Assembly (NCBI GenBank): GCA_017938055.1
Contig: JAGBCG010000211.1
Span: forward strand, 1-7,701
DNA: 7,701 nt
Direction: 5' to 3'
Source of the DNA: Clostridia bacterium
GTDB taxonomy: Bacteria > Bacillota > Clostridia > Oscillospirales > CAG-382
Each line of letters opens with the position of its first letter. Positions within the stretch are counted from its first letter, which is position 1. A program made the position numbers and the translations under genes. The notes below the pieces were generated by a model that saw nothing but the letters and a program-made list of their open reading frames with translations, had not been told where the DNA came from and did not search any database. Of this stretch, positions 1 through 6,617 are shown piece after piece.

Positions 1-1
1 A

Positions 2-692
2 CATCACGTTCAAGCACTTTATCAATAAAGTTCTCGACATTACCAAATCCCATACTGCCTGACATGATAACACACAGGAAATTATCAGTAAAAATACCTA
101 AATGTTCACGTGCTTGCTTTTTAGAAATATTCTCAAGAAACTTATCAGACACAGGAATTCCTGATGGTACGATTTTATCCTCCGGAATACCTCTTGACAA
201 ATACTCATCCTTTATTGATTCAAGAGAGATAAAATATCTGTTCATATCAAGCTCATCTGAGTATGGACAGAAAGAATAATCTGTTGCAATAACATAAACA
301 GGAATCTTAAGTCCGTGCTTGTGCTTAACATGCGTAATTGACTGTGCAGCAAAAACATGCGTGCAAAGCACTGCATCGTAACCATCTCTTAATATATCAA
401 GAAACAGCTTCTTTGAATACATCATATTAATCGCATAGGAAGCAGATTTTACACGACCGGGCGTATAGGTTTTTTTCTTACAATATCTGTATCCAATGCC
501 AAACGCCTTTGGTGTATGCATCACTATAGAATTATATGAATTGCTGACACCTTTAGAAAAAAATTCAGATGCATAGCTGAGTGCATCCTTTGTAACACAT
601 TCATGCCCTAATTTTATCATCATATTTTTAACAGCTGTTGCTGCCGAATTATGACCGGCACCGGTGTTACATGACAGTATTAACACTTTCAT
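2..692 (-). CDS. UgtP/MGDG-synthase-type glycolipid glycosyltransferase (GT28 superfamily), partial at 3' end
   Basis: This family transfers a sugar from a nucleotide-sugar donor to diacylglycerol or a related lipid on the cytoplasmic face of the membrane. The visible 230 residues begin MKVLILSCNTGAGHNSAA, the glycine-rich N-terminal motif of the MGDG_synth domain. They continue through VIATDYSFCPY (about 134-144) and the interdomain segment VPSGIPVSDKF (about 175-185), and reach the start of the C-terminal GT28 donor-binding domain at IMSGSMGFGN (about 209-218). The remaining C-terminal half lies beyond the left edge. The ATG at 692 is supported by a strong Shine-Dalgarno site (GGAGGA, 701-706, 8 nt spacing). 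It lies inside the last codons of the upstream acyltransferase gene, so the two are translationally coupled. Donor and acceptor cannot be read from this half. Family assignment is firm; glycolipid synthesis is inferred from the family. Confidence 0.88.
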   Translation of the reverse strand, partial: MKVLILSCNTGAGHNSAATAVKNMMIKLGHECVTKDALSYASEFFSKGVSNSYNSIVMHTPKAFGIGYRYCKKKTYTPGRVKSASYAINMMYSKKLFLDILRDGYDAVLCTHVFAAQSITHVKHKHGLKIPVYVIATDYSFCPYSDELDMNRYFISLESIKDEYLSRGIPEDKIVPSGIPVSDKFLENISKKQAREHLGIFTDNFLCVIMSGSMGFGNVENFIDKVLERD

Positions 693-1188
693 TAATTGTT
701 TCCTCCAAGGAGTGATTCTTTTGCTCTCTGATACAAAGCAAAGCATACACTCTCTTAAACTTTGGTCTGTTATATCGCTGAATAATTATGTACGGTATAT
801 TGCCTAAAATGTTGCAAACAAAATAAAACTTTCCCCAAAAGCCGCCTATTATGCGAAGCAACAACGGGCTTGCTGCAATAAGCAGAACATGAACAAGCTC
901 AGCAGTACACGATTCCAATATTAAAATATTCATCTGATTGGAATCAGGCTTTCTGGTCAGTACCTTAGGATACAAGGATTTGATAATCTTACTCATATCC
1001 GGAACTTTAGTTTTCCATTTTGTTACATAAATTCGCTCATAAACTCTACCGTCTTTTTCCCATTTAAATGATTTGTACGGAAAAATGTCGGGATTAAGCA
1101 AATGTCTTGGCAACAAATAGCCGAAAATGTTAGACAATAAGCCTGAAACAGCAATATACGATACAAATTTAATAAAGCTTTCAAACAT
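667..1188 (-). CDS. CrtO-like (glycosyl-4,4'-diaponeurosporenoate acyltransferase family) membrane protein
   Basis: This is a 173-residue membrane protein resembling the staphylococcal CrtO acyltransferase family, which esterifies a glycosyl group with a fatty acid in staphyloxanthin synthesis. Supporting signs are a length close to CrtO, an N-terminal membrane segment (about 5-25), and a FPYKSFKWEKDGRVYERIY block (36-54) followed by KWKTKVPD (58-64). A second hydrophobic stretch contains the polar AELVH motif (97-100) at about 94-113. The C-terminal part carries GNIPYIIIQRYNRP (129-142), the most recognisable family motif. Translation starts at the ATG at 1188 behind GGTGAT with 5 nt spacing. 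A promoter lies directly upstream, and the stop codon overlaps the next gene, a glycolipid-type glycosyltransferase, by 26 nt. No carotenoid genes are visible, so the acceptor is more likely another glycolipid; that is inference. The family call comes from remembered motifs, not a search. Confidence 0.78.
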   Translation of the reverse strand: MFESFIKFVSYIAVSGLLSNIFGYLLPRHLLNPDIFPYKSFKWEKDGRVYERIYVTKWKTKVPDMSKIIKSLYPKVLTRKPDSNQMNILILESCTAELVHVLLIAASPLLLRIIGGFWGKFYFVCNILGNIPYIIIQRYNRPKFKRVYALLCIREQKNHSLEETINESVNTVM

Positions 1189-1220
1189 AAATTATCACCA
1201 TTCCCAAATACACACTGGAT

Positions 1221-1249
1221 ATTTTATCACAAATCTTATAAAAAGTCAA
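1221..1249 (-). promoter_or_regulatory. Internal sigma-A-type promoter for the acyltransferase-glycosyltransferase pair
   Basis: Read on the minus strand, TTGACT (1244-1249) is followed by a 17-bp spacer and TAAAAT (1221-1226). A TG one base upstream of the -10 gives an extended -10 element. The predicted transcript would start near 1214 and leave a leader of roughly 25 nt before the ATG at 1188. The promoter separates the 667-1188/2-692 pair from the genes before it, although no terminator is visible between them, so read-through is also possible. Confidence 0.82.
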
Positions 1250-1266
1250 TTTATTTGTAGAATTTT

Positions 1267-1668
1267 TTAAAATCCATTGATAGAAATTGGAAGGACACTC
1301 CCCTCTTTTATACGAAATTCGCTATCGATTTTTAAAGACATCATACTTATGCCATCAAATGCCAGTGCTGTTCCGTCATCAAGCAATTTTAGGACCAAAA
1401 CAGTTGAACTTTTATTTAAAAATCGATTTCTTTTCGATACAACATTATAAATCATCCTTAAGATTTGAAGCATAAAAATGCAAAACAGCAACGCAATACC
1501 GCTATAAAAACCATTTTCAAAAACAGCATACACTACACAGCTTATAATAAAAGCAATATCAAGTGTTACAAACAAATTAACGCTTATAATTTTATACAAG
1601 AGCAAAACAGGAAGCCAAAACAGCGGAAACAGAAAAACTAAAAACATAAAATTATTCAAAATAATCAC
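1267..1668 (-). CDS. Small membrane protein with C-terminal beta-domain, possibly NfeD-like
   Basis: The protein is up to 133 residues long and I do not recognise it with confidence. It has three hydrophobic segments (about 4-27, 32-50 and 53-75), then a basic stretch (SKRNRF, about 78-83), then a soluble C-terminal part of about 50 residues. That part is rich in alternating beta-strand residues and turns: VLVLKLLDDGTALAFDG, later FRIKEGSVLPISI. Several membrane helices followed by a short OB-like domain with a late G-x-V strand is the arrangement of short NfeD proteins, but the usual NfeD glycines are sparse, so this is only a suggestion. It lies 26 bp after the SLH glycosidase gene and is probably co-transcribed with it. 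The start is uncertain: the frame opens at GTG 1668 with little Shine-Dalgarno support, whereas the in-frame TTG at 1659 sits 4 nt after GGTGAT. Confidence 0.72.
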   Translation of the reverse strand: MIILNNFMFLVFLFPLFWLPVLLLYKIISVNLFVTLDIAFIISCVVYAVFENGFYSGIALLFCIFMLQILRMIYNVVSKRNRFLNKSSTVLVLKLLDDGTALAFDGISMMSLKIDSEFRIKEGSVLPISINGF

Positions 1669-1694
1669 CCGTTTTAGCTTTTTCAGAATAACGC

Positions 1695-4529
1695 TTATTT
1701 ATTCTTTATAGCATCTTCAAATCTTATAAATACTGCCGAGATTTCAGCACGTGTCAAATTATTGTCAGCTCGTAATGTTCCGTCAAGATATCCTGTAAAT
1801 ATACCATGATACAACGCATTTCTTATAAACTGATAATCTTCATCATCCTCAGTTACATCAGAAAGTGTTACAACATAATCTTCAGGTGCATTTTCTAAAA
1901 GATTACCAATAAGCCTTATAACTTCCCGGCGTGTTACAAAAGCAGTGCCGTCAAATATAATTCCCTCGTCACTTATGTGCTCAAAGCCTGAAAGATAGCC
2001 GTTATTATAAAGCTTTATAACTGCATCTCTTGCCCAGTCGGGAATCGTATTAAAATCAACATAGTCGGGTATTTTTTCAGCTACGGTTAATAAGCTGTCA
2101 TCGTTGGATGAATTTTCACTATCATAATTGTCATCACTTAAAGAAGTTTCATCAGATTGTATTACATCTTCTTGTATTTCATTTTCTGCATCTGCAATAT
2201 CAGACATCTGATTTTCTTCAAAGGTTTCAACCAAGTCTGTTTCATCGGCAATAATTTCGCTTTCTTCTAAGACATCAACTGTGTCAACAGCATCCGTATA
2301 GCCCAAAACTCTTGACAACATTACACAAAATTCTGCTCTTGTAAAATTTCTTGATGGAAAATACATTCTGCCATCATGTGTAAGCTCACCAATGGATATG
2401 CCTTTTTCATACAGTTGAATAATGTTTGATTTTGCCCAGTTGGAGCTAATATCTATAAACGGTAAATCCATAGCAACAATCTCTATCTGGGCTGTTGTTT
2501 TGCCAAAGGAAGCGGTAAGCATTACACTGTCAGCAGCAGCGTTTGCAACAGCAAGTCCGTTTGAATCAATTTCAATCGCAGAGTCGTTTGATTGCCAGAT
2601 AAAACAGTCATCACCACCAACAACATCAAATCCTTTATATACAGCACGAGCTGAAAAGTCAAGGCTGTCACCTACATACATTCTGCTGTTGTTATCGCCA
2701 CTGATTATTATGTTGTCTACCTCTCCAAGCGATTTGTACATAACCGCTTCATTGGTAAATCCGTCTGGACTGTTTGAAATTATGTAAACATCACCCACAT
2801 ATCCATTTGGATAATATTTTCCGTCCTGAACTATACCCTGATTTTCTGCAACTGTATAACTAAACCCCTCATATTCGTATTGTAATGATTGTTCCTCTGT
2901 TTCTGTTTCTGGCTCTACCTGATAAGCTGATGATCTCTGTAACAGCTCATTTAAAACCTCATCATCAGTAACGAAATTTTCTCCCTCGTTATGTATATTC
3001 TCGCGTTCATTGTTTTTTATCTCAGATACACCTGACGGATAATATGATAAATCAACAAAGTATGCCCGACCCAATTCTAAAGAACTGTTTGACAGAACAA
3101 GTCGATGCTCGGAATCAAGATATGAATACGCCCTTGAGGTGTCAGGCTCACCAAGATTATAAAACCCAATAGCGTTGGACACTGCTCTTTCACTTTTGTC
3201 TGATGGTGAATTTACAGTTACAAATCCTTCGGTTTTTGGCAATGATGCTTTTACAACAGTGGAGCCGCCACCATCAAGATTAGCTGCAGTAACACATCCA
3301 AGACTTATCATCTGTTCTGAAAGAGCTTTAAGCGTCATTCCTTTACTATAACTTCCCTGTCTGCCGTCAACGGCAAACATAATCACCTTGTTTTCTGAAG
3401 TTATACCTATTGCTGTTCTGGGATTTGCATAAAGATAATGTGAAAGATTGGTGTTTTCAACCACTTGACCATCCTTAACAATAAGTGCACCGCAGCCAAT
3501 AACCTCATCAACACTTAGAAATTTTTCATTACAATTAAATGTAACACTAACACTGTCGCCCTCGACAACATTTTCAAACTTAAAGGACTGATTTTCCTTT
3601 TCCGCCGCAAGCACAAAGCAATCTTTGGGAATATCAAGGCTCTGTCCCTCATCATTATAGCGTATTTCCTTTACAAATGCTTTAATTTCTGCTCCAAGCG
3701 TTACTTCTGGCAATGAGGGAACATAAAATATAGTGCCGTTTTGAATAAAACCGTTTTGTGAGGCGTATTCATCAATTTCTGTTTTGTATCGCTCATCAAT
3801 AGCAACCGTTTGAGTTCCGTCCTCATTGATTACTGTTGATTCAAGGTCAAAGGGAACATCATCTACGCCATACAAAAGTTCAGCCATTCCTTTATAATCA
3901 TACATCTCAGTATAAGGATAAAGAATCAGCTCTACACTTGGCTTATTAATTCTTGTTTTATCTCCGTAATGGTGTGAATACAAATACAGACCATATTGTG
4001 TAAACTCTTTATTAAAGTGAAGAACGTTATATTGCTTATAGGGAGTAAGCAGTTCCATGGTAATAGCCGGCTTATCAATAAATGCTTTTCCCTCAGTGTC
4101 AAAAGCAAAGGCATAGTTATCCCTGTCTGAAGTTAATAGGAATCCATCTTTGATTATAGCTGATTCAGCAAGTCCTGTTGACATATTGAAAAAATCAGCA
4201 TTCATTGCAGCTACAGGTGTTCCCGATACATTCTCGGCACTGCTTACAAGATGTGTAACTGTATTTCTTGTATTAAGATTGCTTCCATGTAAAAATTCAA
4301 TAGAGCTATGCTCTGTTCCGGGAGTAAATTCTATCACAAATGACTGATGTGTGTTTGAATTATTGTCAACAAGTGTTTCACTTTTAAAAACTATGCCATC
4401 GGAAAGTCTGTATGTATCACTTATTACAGTATCTGCACCATTTGCATAAGAAAACAATGACACACAGCCTGATATATAAATCGCACTTAAAGTGAGTGCG
4501 AGTATTCTATTTAAAAAATTATTTTTCAT
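1695..4529 (-). CDS. Secreted SLH-domain phosphodiester glycosidase (NAGPA family)
   Basis: This 944-residue exported protein likely acts on sugar-1-phosphodiester bonds in wall or surface polymers; the family includes the enzyme that uncovers mannose-6-phosphate by removing GlcNAc. Domains in order: signal sequence (about 1-31); a catalytic NAGPA domain with NADFF (110-114), GALIVKDG (347-354), NPRTAIGI (369-376), FAVDGRQG (385-392), NLDGGGSTVV (417-426) and ERAVSNAIGFY (447-457); a polar acidic region (about 495-555); a Big2-like domain (about 606-687); SLH repeat 1 (about 690-746, FTRAEF); a basic-residue-free acidic linker (about 747-818); SLH repeat 2 (about 822-880, TRREV); SLH repeat 3 (about 889-940, LTRAEI). 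SLH domains normally bind pyruvylated wall polysaccharide. An upstream in-frame TTG (4541) exists, but GGAG at 4536-4539 lies 6 nt before the ATG at 4529, so that ATG is preferred. It is the first gene of the leftward block. Substrate is not determinable here. Confidence 0.93.
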   Translation of the reverse strand: MKNNFLNRILALTLSAIYISGCVSLFSYANGADTVISDTYRLSDGIVFKSETLVDNNSNTHQSFVIEFTPGTEHSSIEFLHGSNLNTRNTVTHLVSSAENVSGTPVAAMNADFFNMSTGLAESAIIKDGFLLTSDRDNYAFAFDTEGKAFIDKPAITMELLTPYKQYNVLHFNKEFTQYGLYLYSHHYGDKTRINKPSVELILYPYTEMYDYKGMAELLYGVDDVPFDLESTVINEDGTQTVAIDERYKTEIDEYASQNGFIQNGTIFYVPSLPEVTLGAEIKAFVKEIRYNDEGQSLDIPKDCFVLAAEKENQSFKFENVVEGDSVSVTFNCNEKFLSVDEVIGCGALIVKDGQVVENTNLSHYLYANPRTAIGITSENKVIMFAVDGRQGSYSKGMTLKALSEQMISLGCVTAANLDGGGSTVVKASLPKTEGFVTVNSPSDKSERAVSNAIGFYNLGEPDTSRAYSYLDSEHRLVLSNSSLELGRAYFVDLSYYPSGVSEIKNNERENIHNEGENFVTDDEVLNELLQRSSAYQVEPETETEEQSLQYEYEGFSYTVAENQGIVQDGKYYPNGYVGDVYIISNSPDGFTNEAVMYKSLGEVDNIIISGDNNSRMYVGDSLDFSARAVYKGFDVVGGDDCFIWQSNDSAIEIDSNGLAVANAAADSVMLTASFGKTTAQIEIVAMDLPFIDISSNWAKSNIIQLYEKGISIGELTHDGRMYFPSRNFTRAEFCVMLSRVLGYTDAVDTVDVLEESEIIADETDLVETFEENQMSDIADAENEIQEDVIQSDETSLSDDNYDSENSSNDDSLLTVAEKIPDYVDFNTIPDWARDAVIKLYNNGYLSGFEHISDEGIIFDGTAFVTRREVIRLIGNLLENAPEDYVVTLSDVTEDDEDYQFIRNALYHGIFTGYLDGTLRADNNLTRAEISAVFIRFEDAIKNK

Positions 4530-4535
4530 TTGCAT

Positions 4536-4539
4536 CTCC
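4536..4539 (-). promoter_or_regulatory. Ribosome binding site deciding the SLH glycosidase start
   Basis: On the minus strand GGAG precedes the ATG at 4527-4529 by 6 nt. The alternative TTG codon (4539-4541) overlaps this site and so cannot use it, and the longer reading would only add four residues before the Lys/Asn-rich n-region of the signal peptide. Confidence 0.75.
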
Positions 4540-4560
4540 AATCAAAATTATTCACTTTAA

Positions 4561-4588
4561 ATTATAAATGCTATTTGTAATAAAACAA
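4561..4588 (-). promoter_or_regulatory. Probable promoter of the SLH glycosidase gene
   Basis: Read on the minus strand, a perfect -10 TATAAT (4561-4566) lies 16 bp after TTGTTT (4583-4588), a weak -35. Transcription would start near 4553, giving a leader of about 24 nt that includes the GGAG site. No extended -10 is present. The -10 is convincing; the -35 is a compromise choice. Confidence 0.5.
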
Positions 4589-4660
4589 AGTCACAAACAG
4601 ATACATTCTGTAAATATTGAAAATTTAAAGCAATATACTGTAACACTTTAAATATTTGTG

Positions 4661-4689
4661 TTGCAAAAAAATCTAATTTATGATATAAT
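4661..4689 (+). promoter_or_regulatory. trmN6: Strong extended -10 promoter of the trmN6 operon
   Basis: TTGCAA (4661-4666) is followed by a 17-bp spacer and TATAAT (4684-4689), with TG at 4681-4682 making an extended -10. Transcription would begin near 4696, about 20 nt before the ATG at 4716. It diverges from the leftward promoter about 75 bp away. This is the only promoter I can see for the three rightward genes, which are separated by gaps of only about 20 bp. Confidence 0.85.
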
Positions 4690-4715
4690 AGAAAAAAATT
4701 AAAAGCAGGTGCAAT

Positions 4716-5399
4716 ATGGACGGATTAAAGCCGGAAAAAGTCAGCGATACACTTACCGTTTATCAAAAATCGGGTGTTTTTTGCTATGGAACAGATGCTG
4801 TTCTACTTGTAAAAAATGTACTGTCATATTACAAGTCGTTAGGCGGAAAAATTATGTGCGATTTATGCTCGGGTACAGGCATAATCCCGCTTATGCTATG
4901 TGATTCACAGCAAAATCTGAAGGCAAGTGCTGTTGAAATTAATGAAACTGCGTGTGAAATTTCTAAAATGAGTGCAAATGTCAGCAACCTTTCCGGAAGA
5001 GTCAATATTATCAACGGTGACATAAAGGAAATTCGCTCGATTTTCCCATCTGAATCATTTGATTTTGTTACCTGTAATCCTCCCTACATGACAAGCGACA
5101 GCGGCAAAATGTGCACAGATGACTATAAAACCATTGCACGCCATGAAATCCTTTGCAATATTTACGATGTTTTTGCTGCAGCCTTTTATCTTTTGAGAAC
5201 AGGCGGAAATTTTTTTGTTGTATACCGAAGCGACAGGTTAGCATCCCTTTTCGATGCTGCAAAACAAAACAGGTTTCAGATTAAAGAAATGCACTCCTAT
5301 ATTTCATCCACCGTTCCCGCCCTGTCTAAGCTTACGGTCATTCGTGCAACCAAGGATGCTTCTGAGGGCATGAAGCATTTTATAAGCAATATCAATTAA
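4716..5399 (+). CDS. trmN6: tRNA1(Val) (adenine(37)-N6)-methyltransferase, TrmN6/YabB family
   Basis: This SAM-dependent class I methyltransferase (227 residues, near the usual 230-250) methylates N6 of an adenine in tRNA in its characterised relatives (E. coli YfiC/TrmN6). The N-terminus GVFCYGTDAVLL (20-31) is typical of the family. Motif I is DLCSGTGIIPL (49-59), the acidic residue after the second strand is E74 in SAVEIN, and the catalytic motif is NPPY (121-124), followed by ARHE (141-144). NPPY is shared by N6-adenine and glutamine methylases; the DAVLL start and the ARHE segment favour TrmN6. The Shine-Dalgarno site (AGGTG, 4707-4711) is close, at 4 nt. In Bacillus this gene is usually beside rsmI/yabC; here the propeller gene and ymdB follow instead. 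The exact target base in this organism is inferred. Confidence 0.88.
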   Translation: MDGLKPEKVSDTLTVYQKSGVFCYGTDAVLLVKNVLSYYKSLGGKIMCDLCSGTGIIPLMLCDSQQNLKASAVEINETACEISKMSANVSNLSGRVNIINGDIKEIRSIFPSESFDFVTCNPPYMTSDSGKMCTDDYKTIARHEILCNIYDVFAAAFYLLRTGGNFFVVYRSDRLASLFDAAKQNRFQIKEMHSYISSTVPALSKLTVIRATKDASEGMKHFISNIN

Positions 5400-5406
5400 T
5401 TTTATT

Positions 5407-5410
5407 GGAG
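5407..5410 (+). promoter_or_regulatory. Ribosome binding site deciding the propeller-gene start
   Basis: GGAG sits 7 nt before the ATG at 5418 but only 1 nt before the in-frame ATG at 5412. The downstream ATG is therefore the more credible start. Confidence 0.7.
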
Positions 5411-5417
5411 AATGAAT

Positions 5418-6596
5418 ATGAATGATAACAAAACAGGAAATTATTATCAAAGCTCATCTTTCATTTTAAAGATTGCAAGATACATAGTTATACTCGGTCT
5501 AATAGTTTTTCTTATATGCTGCATTTTGATATACAGAAACGATATAACTATTGAAAATATTCAGTTTCTTACTAAATATATTACACTTAATGACGGTTCA
5601 TCTCATTACTACGATGAGGAATTTCAAGTCAATACCACCTCAAGCTCAAATATATTTATGCTGCGTGACAATGTTGCAATAGTTGACAAAACCGGCATTG
5701 CTCTGTATGAGCTCTCGGGAAGTAAGCTGTTTAACTATTCATACTCATATTCCTCTCCCGCAACAGTATGTGATTTGCACAATATACTCATTCACGACAT
5801 TGAGGGAAATGAACTTTCAATTTTCAACTCATTTTCAAGAGTATATTCTCAAAAATATAATTATGGCGTAAGATGTGCCGATATAAACGAAAAGGGTTTT
5901 GCCATTATCACCGGTGAAAAGGGCTATAGAAGTGCCCTTATTGCCTATAATGACAATTATAACGAATATTTTCGCTGGCTTTCCGAGGACAACTATCTTT
6001 CTGCACTTTCCTTATCACCAAACGGAAGAAATATTGCTGTTTCTACAGTTAAAACCGATAACGGCTCTTACAAATGCTCAGTAAAAATCTTTGATACAAC
6101 TAAGGACGAGCCGATTCATACTACAGATGATTTTGATGAGCTTCCCCTATATCTTTCATACTCACAAAACGGCAAGAACATTTATGTAATAACTGACAGC
6201 AGCATTAAATTTTACACCTCAACACTTGATGAAATCACTTCACATAAATTTAATCAAAGCAAAATCAAAGACTATTACACCTCCAATGATATGATTATAT
6301 TTTCAGAGCTTAACAATCTTTCCGGTAATTCCACAAAACTTACAGGCTTTAACTGTGAAGGTGACAGGCTGTTTGAAATTAACATTAATGATGATATTTC
6401 GGATGTTGCCATTGGAAAAACAGAATTATATGCTTTAGGTATTGATGGTGTTTACAAGTATTCAGCAAACCAAGATGGCAAATACGAAATGTCTGCACTT
6501 GTGCCGATAAGTAAAAGGTACAACAGTATTCTTTGTGACAGTGAGGATAATTGTTACATTACAAGCGATTCAAGCGTTATAAGGGTTGAATTTTAG
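5418..6596 (+). CDS. Membrane-anchored beta-propeller protein, DUF5711-like
   Basis: The protein has 392 residues and no known enzymatic role. A short polar N-terminus with K18 and R21 precedes one membrane helix (about 22-39), followed by R40. The positive residues suggest an N-in orientation that would place the rest outside the cell. The following 350 residues form repeated beta-rich blades of about 40-50 residues with WD-like turns, for example LSLSPNGRNIAVST (198-211), CSVKIFDTT (220-228), LSYSQNGKNIYVIT (246-259) and SSIKFYTSTLDEIT (261-274). They end at ILCDSEDNCYITSDSSVIRV (371-390). This architecture resembles the clostridial DUF5711 family; that name is from memory. No catalytic motif is visible; a scaffold or sensing role is speculation. 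It starts 18 bp after trmN6 and ends 21 bp before ymdB, so the three are one operon. Confidence 0.85.
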   Translation: MNDNKTGNYYQSSSFILKIARYIVILGLIVFLICCILIYRNDITIENIQFLTKYITLNDGSSHYYDEEFQVNTTSSSNIFMLRDNVAIVDKTGIALYELSGSKLFNYSYSYSSPATVCDLHNILIHDIEGNELSIFNSFSRVYSQKYNYGVRCADINEKGFAIITGEKGYRSALIAYNDNYNEYFRWLSEDNYLSALSLSPNGRNIAVSTVKTDNGSYKCSVKIFDTTKDEPIHTTDDFDELPLYLSYSQNGKNIYVITDSSIKFYTSTLDEITSHKFNQSKIKDYYTSNDMIIFSELNNLSGNSTKLTGFNCEGDRLFEININDDISDVAIGKTELYALGIDGVYKYSANQDGKYEMSALVPISKRYNSILCDSEDNCYITSDSSVIRVEF

Positions 6597-6617
6597 CAAG
6601 CAGAAAGGCAAAAAAGC

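Noticed and set aside
64..279. A 71-codon plus-strand open frame at the left edge
   Set aside because: It is antisense to the glycosyltransferase gene, whose motifs (GAGHNSAA, SGIPVSDKF) show that the minus strand is the coding one.
1189..1266. Terminator after the 133-residue membrane protein gene
   Set aside because: No GC-rich hairpin followed by a T-run is present on the minus strand; the gap holds a promoter instead.
2422..2787. A 121-codon open frame on the plus strand inside the SLH glycosidase gene
   Set aside because: It is antisense to a strongly supported coding region with clear Big2-like and SLH domains, has no recognisable family features and no convincing ribosome binding site.
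4624..4652. Inverted repeat TTTAAAG/CTTTAAA as a terminator or riboswitch stem
   Set aside because: The stem is all but one pair A-T, the loop is 15 nt and no T-run follows, so it would not terminate. It is kept only as a weak operator candidate.
4530..4715. Possible riboswitch or small RNA in the divergent intergenic region
   Set aside because: Both predicted leaders are only about 20-25 nt, and the rest is AT-rich promoter sequence without a structured element I recognise.
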